Positions 25,319 through 33,726 of a stretch of 64,000 nt of DNA are shown piece by piece; the stretch's first letter is position 1, and each line of letters starts with the position of its first letter. The DNA is from Chitinophaga varians (GTDB taxonomy: Bacteria; Bacteroidota; Bacteroidia; Chitinophagales; Chitinophagaceae). The DNA lies in contig NZ_JACVFB010000006.1 in the NCBI RefSeq assembly GCF_014529945.1, forward strand, positions 310,001-374,000, in the 5' to 3' direction. The notes under the pieces are model-generated. The model had not been told where the DNA came from. It did no database searches and saw only the letters and a program-made list of their open reading frames with translations. A program made the translations under genes and the position numbers.

Positions 25319-27199
25319 ATGGAAAACAAAGAATATGATGTAGTCATCGTAGGTTCCGGTATTGCCGGATCTATCGTTGCCAAAACGCTGACGCAGGCCG
25401 GTAAACAGGTATTGCTGCTGGAAGCCGGACTGGAAGCAGGAATGGCCTTCGATTCAGAAGGCGCTTATAAAAACTATCAGGATTATCTGCGGTCGTATTA
25501 TATGGCACTGGCCAAGGTGCCCAATGCGCCGTATCCGGACATAAAAGACGCCGAATCACCCAATGTGCTGGACATGACGCAGATCAATGGTAAACCGGAC
25601 ACCAAAGGGTACTTTGTGCAGAATGGACCGTTGCCGTTTGCGAGCGACTATGCCCGCGCGGCCGGGGGCACTACCCTGCACTGGCTGGGCACCTGTCTGC
25701 GTATGCTGCCCAATGATTTTAAAATGCGCAGCAAATACGGTCAGGCCGTAGACTGGCCCATTGACTATGAATACCTGAAACCTTACTACGAAATGGCAGA
25801 ACGGGAAATAGGCGTTTCCAGCGATGTGAGCGAACAGATTTATCCTAATATGGGAAATGACTTTTTTGGTAAGGATTATGTGTTTCCCATGTATAAAATT
25901 CCCCAGAGTTATATCGATAAATCGTTTATAGACGGCATAAAGGGGCTAAAAGTTTCTCTTAACGGAGACGTATATACGCCGGAGTGCACCAGTACGCCGC
26001 AGGGCAGAAACTCTACGCCGAACGAAAAGTATCGTTACGCCGCTACTGTGTGGAATAAGACCAGCCAGAAACTGGAGCTAAAGCCCTTCCCCAAAGAAAG
26101 CGATGTGTATGTGCCGGTAGGCGCCATCTGGGACCCATACTCCGGACAACGCTGCGAAGGCAATGCCAGCTGTGTGCCCATCTGCCCCGTGCAGGCGAAG
26201 TACAACGCTTTAAAAACACTGAAGAGCGCTAAAAAAGAACACCTGACACTACTCAGTCAGGCGGTGGCTACCCAAATTCATATCGATACCAGCAACGGCA
26301 ATATCACCGGGGTGTCGTATAAACAATATCCACATCCTGACAGTAAAGACTATACGACCGGCACGGCCAAAGGCAAGATCTATGTGCTGGCAGCCAACGC
26401 CATTGAAAACGCCAAAATACTGCTGGCGTCAGGGGCCTGCAAAACCAGCGACCAGGTGGGGCGTAACCTCATGGACCATACGGTGCTGCTCACCTGGGGA
26501 CTGATGAAAGACAAAGTATATCCTTTCAGAGGACCAGGCTCCACTACCAATATCCCCACCTTCCGGGACGGTGATTTCAGAAAGCATCATGCCGCCTGGA
26601 TATCGCCTATTGACAACTGGGGCTGGGGCTGGCCTACCGGCTCACCGGACACAGACCTCGACCACGCCGTGTCTACGCTCAATTTGTATGGTAAAGACCT
26701 GCGGACCTACATCGGCGATTTACTGTCCAGACAACTATTACTGCATTTTGAATGTGAGCAGTTGCCGGAAAAGACCAACCGGGTGACCATCGATAACAAG
26801 TACCTGGACAATATCGGGAATTACCGGCCGATCATCAATTATAACGTGGCCGACTACTCGCTGAAAGCCTTCAAAGCCTCCAAAACAGTGTCTGACCAGA
26901 TTTTTGCCGGCATGGGGGTACAGGACTATACAAACTACCCCGCTAACGAGCCTGACTATACGACTTATGATGGTCAGGGATACGTATTCCGCGGGGCCGG
27001 GCATGTGGTGGGCACACACTGCATGGGCACCACTGAAAAGAATTCTGTGGTGAACCGGGACCAACAGGCCTGGGACCATAAGAACCTTTATCTGGTAGGA
27101 GCGGGCAATATGGCGACGCTGGGCACTTCCAACCCCACGCTTACGTTGGCAGCGCTATCCTTCGCCGCCGCGGAAAACATTTTAAAGGCACTCAAATAA
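25319..27199 (+). CDS. GMC-family FAD-dependent oxidoreductase
   Basis: The start is taken at the ATG at 25319, since the sequence MENKEYDVVIVGSGIAGSIV begins the FAD-binding fold (Gly 12, 14 and 17) and the frame upstream overlaps the previous gene. The 626-residue protein has the GMC C-terminal domain with GAGHVVGTHCMGTTEKNSVV and LGTSNPTLTLAALSFAA, including the conserved His and Asn active-site region. A cysteine cluster (RCEGNASCVPICPVQA) resembles the Fe-S site region of FAD glucose dehydrogenases. It should oxidise an alcohol or sugar. No signal peptide. The gene lies between the small subunit and the ferritin-like protein. Confidence 0.85.
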   Translation: MENKEYDVVIVGSGIAGSIVAKTLTQAGKQVLLLEAGLEAGMAFDSEGAYKNYQDYLRSYYMALAKVPNAPYPDIKDAESPNVLDMTQINGKPDTKGYFVQNGPLPFASDYARAAGGTTLHWLGTCLRMLPNDFKMRSKYGQAVDWPIDYEYLKPYYEMAEREIGVSSDVSEQIYPNMGNDFFGKDYVFPMYKIPQSYIDKSFIDGIKGLKVSLNGDVYTPECTSTPQGRNSTPNEKYRYAATVWNKTSQKLELKPFPKESDVYVPVGAIWDPYSGQRCEGNASCVPICPVQAKYNALKTLKSAKKEHLTLLSQAVATQIHIDTSNGNITGVSYKQYPHPDSKDYTTGTAKGKIYVLAANAIENAKILLASGACKTSDQVGRNLMDHTVLLTWGLMKDKVYPFRGPGSTTNIPTFRDGDFRKHHAAWISPIDNWGWGWPTGSPDTDLDHAVSTLNLYGKDLRTYIGDLLSRQLLLHFECEQLPEKTNRVTIDNKYLDNIGNYRPIINYNVADYSLKAFKASKTVSDQIFAGMGVQDYTNYPANEPDYTTYDGQGYVFRGAGHVVGTHCMGTTEKNSVVNRDQQAWDHKNLYLVGAGNMATLGTSNPTLTLAALSFAAAENILKALK

Positions 27200-27224
27200 T
27201 CATTCATCTTAATCCACCATCCAC

Positions 27225-28295
27225 ATGGAGACCAATCAACTCATTTCAGGCGTCCGTCATCGGTTGATACGAAGCGGAGAGCCTACCCTCACAGAGTTTA
27301 ACAAGATCACCACCATAGAAGGGCTTCGTTCACACCTGCAGGTGGCGATAGAACTCGAACATTCCACTATTCCGCCTTATCTGTTTGCTTTGTATTCCAT
27401 CCGGGAAAATACCAACGACACCTCCGCCCGGGCCATCAAAGGGGTGGTCATGGAAGAGATGCTGCACATGATACTGGCCTGTAATATCCTCAATGCAGTC
27501 GGCGGGACACCGGCGATATCCCATAAGGAGTTTATTCCGGAGTATCCTACTTATCTTCCTCACAGTAACAAGGCTTTTGAAGTGAATCTGCAGAAGTTCT
27601 CCAAACCGGCTATCGAAACATTCCTGAAAATTGAAAAACCCGCCGGAAAGGACGCGCCACCGCAGCCCGATCGTTACGCTTCCATCGGACAGTTTTATGA
27701 AGCGATCGTGGACGGACTGAAGAGACTGGGCGCCAAAGGCAATATCTTTACCGGTAAACGTTCCCGGCAAATCAGGCCCGAGCAGTTTTACGGCGGCGGT
27801 GGCGGCCTGATAGAAGTATACGATCTGGCCACAGCGGAAGAAGCCATCTCGGAAATAGTAGGACAAGGGGAAGGGATAGACGGTACCATTGAAGACAACA
27901 ATCACCAGCTTTTCGGCGAAGAGCTGGAGTACGCGCACTATTTCCGTTTTAACGAAATCCACGAAGAGCGCTATTATAAGCCCACAGATACGCCAAAGGG
28001 TGGCCCTACCGGTGATAAGTTCCCGGTGGACTGGAACCAGGTGCACAACATAAAGGAGAACATCAAAATGAAAGATTTCAAAAAAGGTACCGAAGAGTGG
28101 GATATGATGTACCGGTTCAACAAGTGTTATTGCGATATGCTACGGGTGATACATCAGACCGTAAACGGGGAGCGGGAAAAGCTGGAACAGGCGGTGATGA
28201 TGATGTACCAGCTGAAGTATCTGGCGCAGGGACTGATGAATGTGCCCATGGGTAATGGTTTATACGCCGCGCCCAGTTTTGAGTATGTCGTATAA
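27225..28295 (+). CDS. Ferritin-like protein (VioB / iminophenyl-pyruvate dimer synthase-like)
   Basis: A 356-residue protein with a ferritin-like four-helix core: AIELEHSTIPPYLFALYSI (41-59, carrying E45 and H46) and VVMEEMLHMILACNILNAVG (74-93, with E77, E78 and H81). This is the PF12902-type ferritin-like domain found in VioB and RebD C-terminal parts, which use metal to act on indole-pyruvate dimers. Alone and without tryptophan oxidase neighbours, its role here is unknown. It is 25 nt after the GMC gene and ends with a terminator, so the three genes form one operon. Confidence 0.7.
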   Translation: METNQLISGVRHRLIRSGEPTLTEFNKITTIEGLRSHLQVAIELEHSTIPPYLFALYSIRENTNDTSARAIKGVVMEEMLHMILACNILNAVGGTPAISHKEFIPEYPTYLPHSNKAFEVNLQKFSKPAIETFLKIEKPAGKDAPPQPDRYASIGQFYEAIVDGLKRLGAKGNIFTGKRSRQIRPEQFYGGGGGLIEVYDLATAEEAISEIVGQGEGIDGTIEDNNHQLFGEELEYAHYFRFNEIHEERYYKPTDTPKGGPTGDKFPVDWNQVHNIKENIKMKDFKKGTEEWDMMYRFNKCYCDMLRVIHQTVNGEREKLEQAVMMMYQLKYLAQGLMNVPMGNGLYAAPSFEYVV

Positions 28296-28331
28296 CAGTT
28301 CAGCAATCATAACAGCCTTATCGTGCTGTCT

Positions 28332-28362
28332 GGGGAGCCATTATCGGCTCCCCTTCTTTTTA
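28332..28362 (+). terminator. Terminator after the redox operon
   Basis: GGGGAGCC (28332-28339) pairs with GGCTCCCC (28346-28353) around a 6-nt loop, followed by TTCTTTTTAT. It separates the redox operon from the polyamine operon. Confidence 0.85.
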
Positions 28363-28448
28363 TCTTGTGGAGATAACCATTTTACGTCGTATAAGGATAT
28401 TCCGATTTATAGTATTATTTTTCCTGCCGGAATTTTTTATTAACCTAT

Positions 28449-28802
28449 ATGGAGTACCAACCAGGGCTACATTTGTTAGCGACATTGTATACCCAGAGAA
28501 CAGATTTATTATTGGAGAGTAGCAGCTGGCGCGCATTTATTGATACCCAGATAAAACAACATGAACTGACGGAAGTGGGCAATACGGTGCACGATTTCCC
28601 GACGGGTGGTTATACTGCGGTGCATTGCCTGACAGAATCACATATTTCCGTACATACGTGGCCGGAGTATGGTTTATGCACCTGTGATGTGTTCCTGTCC
28701 AATTTCAGGAAGAACAATGATGCTATTACCACTGCTATGATGGAGGCATTACACCGTTTTTTCGAGGTTACCCGTCATGAATCCCATTGTATCAGAAGAT
28801 AG
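28449..28802 (+). CDS. speD: S-adenosylmethionine decarboxylase proenzyme
   Basis: A 117-residue AdoMet decarboxylase of the short bacterial type. The self-cleavage site is within LTESHISVHTWPEYG, with the pyruvoyl group expected from Ser64 after E63-S64 cleavage, His69 nearby and Cys residues at 77 and 79. The enzyme makes decarboxylated AdoMet, the aminopropyl donor for spermidine. It is the first gene of an operon that ends in an aminopropyltransferase and an FAD oxidoreductase. DUF4178 follows after 15 nt. Confidence 0.9.
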   Translation: MEYQPGLHLLATLYTQRTDLLLESSSWRAFIDTQIKQHELTEVGNTVHDFPTGGYTAVHCLTESHISVHTWPEYGLCTCDVFLSNFRKNNDAITTAMMEALHRFFEVTRHESHCIRR

Positions 28803-28817
28803 AATCCTTATACCTTC

Positions 28818-30083
28818 ATGAGTGTCCAATTTTCCCCTGAGTTAATTTGTCCTTCGTGCCAGCAGTCCCATCATGTATTTGATGCTGAAAAGGCACTGAT
28901 GTACGTGTGTGGCAACTGCTATGCGGTGATCGAAGTCGGCCCGCGCGCTATTCATTCATCCTATACGCTCCATCGACCCAAAAGAACGCCCTTGTTGCGG
29001 ACGGGCATGCGCGGCGTATTGAAGGAGCATGCCTATACGATCATTACCGTAGCCGAACGATATGAAACCAATACAGACTACTATTGGTTTGAATACACGC
29101 TGATGCGGGACCATGACCGGAAACTGGCCTTCCTGTCTACCTACGACAGTCATTGGAACTTTCTGGAACCATTGTCTGGAGCGGATTTGCCCAAGCCCGC
29201 CAGTAATGGCGACGTGACAGGGCTCTCCTGGCAGGGTGGTTTTTTTGAGCGTTTCAGTAAGTACAGAGCAAAGTACAACTATATCGACGGGGAACTGCAC
29301 TGGCAAAGTAACCTGCGCAAAGGCCTGGATTGTGTGGAATATATTTGTCCTCCGCGATTGCTGGCGGTAGAGACAAATCCGTATGATCAGCGTGAAAAAG
29401 ATTATTTCGGCGGAACGTATACCTTACCCGAAGAGGTGAGTAATGCGTTCCTGAATGGGGCCGCCATGCCGCCGCGTATAGGGATAGCGCCCGCCCAGCC
29501 GGCGAAGGGAATCGACCCGCAGCGTTTTCTGAAAGGCACACTGGTATTCTGTGTGCTAGCCCTGGTCATCCAGATCATGTACGCCTTTAACAGTAAAAAA
29601 GTGCCGGTGTTCAATGAACGGATTTATATGGATACCTCTAACGTGAACAAACCTGTTATCTCTCCTTCTTTTAAACTGGAAGGAGGCACTTCCAATATGG
29701 AGGTACAGCTGGAAACAGACGTGGACAACAGCTGGTGCGAAGTGGAAGTTAATCTGGTAAACGAGCAGTCCGGAAAAGAAACGGCCTTTGTGATAGGGGC
29801 GGAGTACTATAGCGGCGTTTCCGATGGAGAGCGCTGGAGTGAGGGGGACCGTATGCAGAAGGAATTTGTGTGCAGTGTACCTGCCGGCACTTATCATTTC
29901 GTGACCACCTTCAGTAAAGATACGAATGGGCCCCCTGTGAGCATAGGCCTTACCGCCTGGTGGGATGTGCCTTCCCTGTGGAATGCAGTCCTGCTGTCTA
30001 TTGTGATGGCGCTTGTCGCCATTGTTATCTGGGCTATCCGCCGGTCATTTGAATCCCGTCGATGGGAAGGCAGTAACCTCTAA
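28818..30083 (+). CDS. DUF4178 membrane protein with zinc ribbon
   Basis: A 421-residue protein. Residues 11-34 hold two CxxC pairs (CPSC and CGNC), a probable zinc ribbon. The DUF4178 domain follows at about 50-185 (TGMRGVLKEHAYTIITVAER, YYWFEYTLMRDH, LSWQGGFFERFSKYRAKYNY). A membrane helix lies at about 238-258, then an exposed beta domain, and a second helix near the C-terminus (about 388-408). DUF4178 proteins co-occur with SpeD, DUF350 and aminopropyltransferase genes in many bacteria; the molecular role is not established. It lies second in this operon. Confidence 0.8.
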   Translation: MSVQFSPELICPSCQQSHHVFDAEKALMYVCGNCYAVIEVGPRAIHSSYTLHRPKRTPLLRTGMRGVLKEHAYTIITVAERYETNTDYYWFEYTLMRDHDRKLAFLSTYDSHWNFLEPLSGADLPKPASNGDVTGLSWQGGFFERFSKYRAKYNYIDGELHWQSNLRKGLDCVEYICPPRLLAVETNPYDQREKDYFGGTYTLPEEVSNAFLNGAAMPPRIGIAPAQPAKGIDPQRFLKGTLVFCVLALVIQIMYAFNSKKVPVFNERIYMDTSNVNKPVISPSFKLEGGTSNMEVQLETDVDNSWCEVEVNLVNEQSGKETAFVIGAEYYSGVSDGERWSEGDRMQKEFVCSVPAGTYHFVTTFSKDTNGPPVSIGLTAWWDVPSLWNAVLLSIVMALVAIVIWAIRRSFESRRWEGSNL

Positions 30084-30094
30084 TCTCGTAACGT

Positions 30095-30301
30095 ATGAAC
30101 ATCATTATAAAAAAAATCGGGGAGTTGTGGCAGACAGACAAGTGGCTGATCTGCGTATTTACTTTATTCCTTGTCACGCTGTTGCTGAGTAACCATTATG
30201 GTTACCGGATTTGCAACTGTACCAGCACCGAGAAATGGGAGCCGGGCGGAAGCCGTAACAGCCGGTCACATGGCGGTATTAATCGTTTTCATCATAAATA
30301 A
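30095..30301 (+). CDS. Small membrane protein in the polyamine operon
   Basis: A 68-residue protein with one strong membrane helix (about residues 18-33, KWLICVFTLFLVTLLLS) followed by a Cys-containing polar tail (YRICNCTSTEKWEPGG, then Ser-, Arg- and His-rich). It fits the 12-nt gap after DUF4178 and ends 10 nt before the DUF350 start. I know no family for it. Conservation of gene order would be the decisive evidence that it is translated. Its position within a tight operon supports it. Confidence 0.5.
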   Translation: MNIIIKKIGELWQTDKWLICVFTLFLVTLLLSNHYGYRICNCTSTEKWEPGGSRNSRSHGGINRFHHK

Positions 30302-30311
30302 CATCCTTTTT

Positions 30312-30527
30312 ATGGAAGTATTGCAGTTTAAGTATATCCTGGCATCTATCGTTTATTCCCTGCTGGGAGTGGTCATCCTGGTGGTAGCTTTCTGGTTGGT
30401 AGACCGGATCACGCCGGAGAATGCCTGGAAAGAAATTGTACAGAACAAAAATGTAGCGTTGGCAATTGTGGTAGGGGCTTTCATTATTGCGATGGGCCTT
30501 ATTATTAGTTCAGCGATTCATGGTTAA
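30312..30527 (+). CDS. DUF350 small integral membrane protein
   Basis: The start is taken at the ATG at 30312; the longer frame from 30198 would overlap the preceding gene by 100 nt. The 71-residue product has two membrane helices (about residues 8-27 and 47-66) joined by a charged loop (VDRITPENAWKEIVQNKN), the hallmark layout of DUF350 (YjfL-type) proteins. They occur with DUF4178 and aminopropyltransferases; the function is unknown. The next gene begins with GTG 15 nt downstream. Confidence 0.75.
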   Translation: MEVLQFKYILASIVYSLLGVVILVVAFWLVDRITPENAWKEIVQNKNVALAIVVGAFIIAMGLIISSAIHG

Positions 30528-30542
30528 ATCACAGCAGCGCGC

Positions 30543-32042
30543 GTGGAGATATTATTACTTTTTTCTGTATTTGTTATTGCTACCTGCGGACTGATTTATG
30601 AGCTGGTAGCGGGTACGCTGGCAAGTTATCTATTGGGGGATTCTGTGACACAGTTTTCCACCATTATCGGCGTCTATCTGTTTGCGATGGGGATAGGCGC
30701 CTGGTTGTCGCGTTTTTTTAAGAAGGAGTTATTGAGTTGGTTTATCCAGCTGGAAATCCTGGTAGGGTTTGTGGGCGGTATCAGTTCCGCGGCATTGTTC
30801 CTGTTGTTCGAACATGCCATGTCTTTCCGGCTGGTATTGTATCTGCTGGTAGGACTTACCGGCACGCTGGTAGGGTTGGAGCTGCCGTTATTGATGAATA
30901 TTCTCAAGAACCGTTATGAATTCCGCGACCTGGTGTCCCGGGTATTTACCTTTGATTATATTGGCGCTTTGCTGGCGTCGATTGTGTTCCCCTTGTTGCT
31001 GGTGCCTTATCTGGGGCTGATCCGCACGTCTTGTTTTTTCGGTATCCTCAATGTATTGGTGGCCATGATTGTGTTGGTTAAGTTCCACCGGGAAATTAAA
31101 TGGGCAGCATATTTAAAGATCAAAGCGATAGCGGTGATCCTTTTTCTGACAGCTATCTTCATCCGGGCAGATGCCATCATGAGTTTCGCGGAGGGCATGG
31201 CTTTCCGCGACCCGGTCATATTTGCGCATACTTCTCCCTATCAGCGGATTGTATTGACCAGCGGGAAAACAGATCTCCGGTTATATCTTAACGGCAACCT
31301 GCAGTTCAGTTCAGCAGACGAGTACCGTTATCATGAGGCGTTGGTGCATCCGGTGATGATGTACGCCCGCGCTCATCAGCAGGTGCTTATTCTGGGTGGT
31401 GGTGATGGCATGGCAGCACGCGAGCTGTTGAAGTACCCTGATGTGGAGCATATCACGCTGGTGGACCTGGACCCTGCCATGACCCGGCTTTTCCGGGGGA
31501 ATACGTTGCTGACAAAACTAAACGCCCATTCTCTGCAATCGCCCAAACTGTCGGTGGTGAATGCCGATGCCTTTCAGTGGCTCAAAGCAAACAAAGCCCT
31601 CTATGATGTGGTGATCATTGATTTTCCGGATCCTGGTAACTATGCTGTAGGCAAGCTATATACTACTGCTTTTTATCGTCAGCTGCGGCGCTCATTGAGC
31701 GACAGCAGCGTAGTGGTGGTGCAGTCCACTTCTCCTTATGTGGCCCCCCGGGCGTTCTGGTGCGTAGATACTACGTTACAGACTTGTGGGTATCATACCA
31801 TCCCTTATCATACCTATGTGCCTTCTTTCGGAGAATGGGGATATGTGATGGCCTCTCCTTCAGCATTGCATCAGCAACAGGATGCTGTGCCGGAAGGGTT
31901 GCGTTACTTCGCTGCCGCCGTATTTCCGCAGATGCGGCAGTTTACAGCAGACATGGATAAAAGGACCGTTCGTCCCAATCAATTAAACAACCAGGTATTG
32001 GTACAATATTTTGAAGATGAATGGGGAAAATACCAGGAGTAA
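30543..32042 (+). CDS. Membrane-fused polyamine aminopropyltransferase (spermidine synthase-like)
   Basis: A 499-residue protein with 6-7 membrane helices in the first 210 residues (from LLFSVFVIATCGLIYELVAG) and a soluble aminopropyltransferase domain behind them. The AdoMet-type site is VLILGGGDGMAARELL, followed by VTLVDLDPAM-like ITLVDLDPAMTRLF, VVNADAFQWL and VVIIDFPDPGNYAVGKLY. It should transfer the aminopropyl group of decarboxylated AdoMet to a polyamine at the membrane. Start is GTG at 30543. The substrate (putrescine or another amine) cannot be read from the sequence. Confidence 0.85.
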   Translation: MEILLLFSVFVIATCGLIYELVAGTLASYLLGDSVTQFSTIIGVYLFAMGIGAWLSRFFKKELLSWFIQLEILVGFVGGISSAALFLLFEHAMSFRLVLYLLVGLTGTLVGLELPLLMNILKNRYEFRDLVSRVFTFDYIGALLASIVFPLLLVPYLGLIRTSCFFGILNVLVAMIVLVKFHREIKWAAYLKIKAIAVILFLTAIFIRADAIMSFAEGMAFRDPVIFAHTSPYQRIVLTSGKTDLRLYLNGNLQFSSADEYRYHEALVHPVMMYARAHQQVLILGGGDGMAARELLKYPDVEHITLVDLDPAMTRLFRGNTLLTKLNAHSLQSPKLSVVNADAFQWLKANKALYDVVIIDFPDPGNYAVGKLYTTAFYRQLRRSLSDSSVVVVQSTSPYVAPRAFWCVDTTLQTCGYHTIPYHTYVPSFGEWGYVMASPSALHQQQDAVPEGLRYFAAAVFPQMRQFTADMDKRTVRPNQLNNQVLVQYFEDEWGKYQE

Positions 32043-33654
32043 ACCACTGACGAGGAAAGACTTCCTGCGTTATATGGCATTGATCGCCGGGGGAACCATC
32101 ACCGTGGGGCAGTATACGGCATGTACCAATAAAACAGATAAATACGCTCATATCACCGGTAAAATAAACGGCGCGTCTGCCGCTGTAGGCCACCGTTTGC
32201 GGTCGGGTGGATTTCCCACGCCTACCGTTACCGGGCATACGAACACGGTGATCGTTGGCAGCGGCGTGGCCGGGCTGTCCGCCGCGCGGAAGCTGCGGCA
32301 GCACAGCATACCCTTCACCATGCTGGAGCTGGAGCCAACAGCCGGTGGTAATGCCGGTTATGGCGAAAATGCCTATTCCGCTTATCCGCTGGGCGCACAT
32401 TATCTCCCGTTGCCCAATCCGGATAATAAAGCATTATTGGCATTACTGGAAGAAGCAGGTATTCTCACCGGCTATGACCCTGACGGCGTACCGGTATATC
32501 ATGAAACAGACCTTTGTTTTGATCCGGAGGAGCGATTGTTTATTCACAACAGATGGCAGGAGGGACTGATACCACAACTGGGCATTACGCCCGCTGTGGC
32601 GGAGGAGATCCAACGTTTTCTGGCCGAAATGGAACGTTTGCGCCGGGTGAAAGGCGCCGATCAGCGTTTTGCCTTTGATATTCCGGTGGCCAACAGCTCC
32701 ACGGACCCGCTGTTTACAGCGCTCGATCACATCAGCATGAAAACATGGTTGCACCAACAGGGGTATCATAGTGAGGAGTTGAACTGGTACCTGGATTATT
32801 GTTGTCGTGATGACTATGGCGCAGATGCCGGCGCTATCAGTGCCTGGGCGGGCATTCACTATTTTGCCGGTCGCAAGGGCAGGGCCGCTAATGCAGATGC
32901 GTCGCAGGTACTGACCTGGCCACAGGGCAATGGCCGGTTGACGCAACATCTGCTGCAATTCAGCAAGGATGCGCTGTTGACCAACAGCCTGGTGTACCAG
33001 GTATCCCGCGTGGGGGAAAAGGTGCAGGTGGATTATTATGACGTAAAAGAACATATTACCAAAGGCATCATCGCTGATCATTGTATCATGGCTACTCCCC
33101 AGTTCATTACCCATCGGTTATTGCCGGCAATGACGCACGCCACTGCTTTCGTATATTCACCATGGGTAGTTGCCAATGTGACGCTGGACGAGGTCCCCGC
33201 GTCGAGCGGGTATCCGCTCAGCTGGGACAACGTAGTATATAAAGGACGTTCGCTCGGGTATGTCAATGCCCAGCAACAAACGCTTTCAGCGACTGCTCCC
33301 CCAAAGCAGGTCATTACCTGGTATCTGCCGCTGGACCACCTGGGTGCTGTTGCCTCCCGCAAATACGCGCTGGCATTGGACCACGCCCATTGGGTGAAGT
33401 TGATTGCTGATGATTTGGAAACGGCCCACAAAGATATACACCGATTGATCCGGCAGATAGATGTACAGGTATGGGGGCATGGCATGGTAAGGCCATATCC
33501 TGGTTTTATCAGCAGTGAAGAACTGAAGAGAGCCCGTGAGCATCCGTATCCGAATGTTTTTCCGGCCCACTCGGATTTGAGCGGGATCTCCATTTTTGAA
33601 GAAGCTTTTTATCATGGCAACAGGGCCGCGGATGAAGTGATAGCGCGTAGCTGA
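32017..33654 (+). CDS. FAD-dependent amine-oxidase-like protein, exported
   Basis: The start is taken at the ATG at 32017, 26 nt inside the end of the preceding gene, so translation is coupled. The 545-residue product has an N-terminal Tat- and lipobox-like signal (LTRKDFLRYMALIAGG, then YTAC), and an FAD fold VIVGSGVAGLSAARKL followed by LELEPTAGGNAG. The C-terminus GMVRPYPGFI and ISIFEEAFYHGNRAADEVI matches flavin amine oxidases. It may oxidise a polyamine made by the operon. Terminal position in the operon, terminator 17 nt downstream. Confidence 0.75.
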   Translation: MNGENTRSKPLTRKDFLRYMALIAGGTITVGQYTACTNKTDKYAHITGKINGASAAVGHRLRSGGFPTPTVTGHTNTVIVGSGVAGLSAARKLRQHSIPFTMLELEPTAGGNAGYGENAYSAYPLGAHYLPLPNPDNKALLALLEEAGILTGYDPDGVPVYHETDLCFDPEERLFIHNRWQEGLIPQLGITPAVAEEIQRFLAEMERLRRVKGADQRFAFDIPVANSSTDPLFTALDHISMKTWLHQQGYHSEELNWYLDYCCRDDYGADAGAISAWAGIHYFAGRKGRAANADASQVLTWPQGNGRLTQHLLQFSKDALLTNSLVYQVSRVGEKVQVDYYDVKEHITKGIIADHCIMATPQFITHRLLPAMTHATAFVYSPWVVANVTLDEVPASSGYPLSWDNVVYKGRSLGYVNAQQQTLSATAPPKQVITWYLPLDHLGAVASRKYALALDHAHWVKLIADDLETAHKDIHRLIRQIDVQVWGHGMVRPYPGFISSEELKRAREHPYPNVFPAHSDLSGISIFEEAFYHGNRAADEVIARS

Positions 33655-33670
33655 GCATATTGATCGATAT

Positions 33671-33704
33671 AAAAAATGCCCCGGAATTTTCCGGGGCATT
33701 TTTT
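33671..33704. terminator. Bidirectional terminator
   Basis: A near-perfect 16-bp stem (AAAAAATGCCCCGGAA, 33671-33686, with its complement at 33689-33704) carries T-runs on both strands. It separates the convergent polyamine operon and RND efflux operon. Confidence 0.9.
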
Positions 33705-33726
33705 TGATGTTGCAGGTCAGGGCTGA

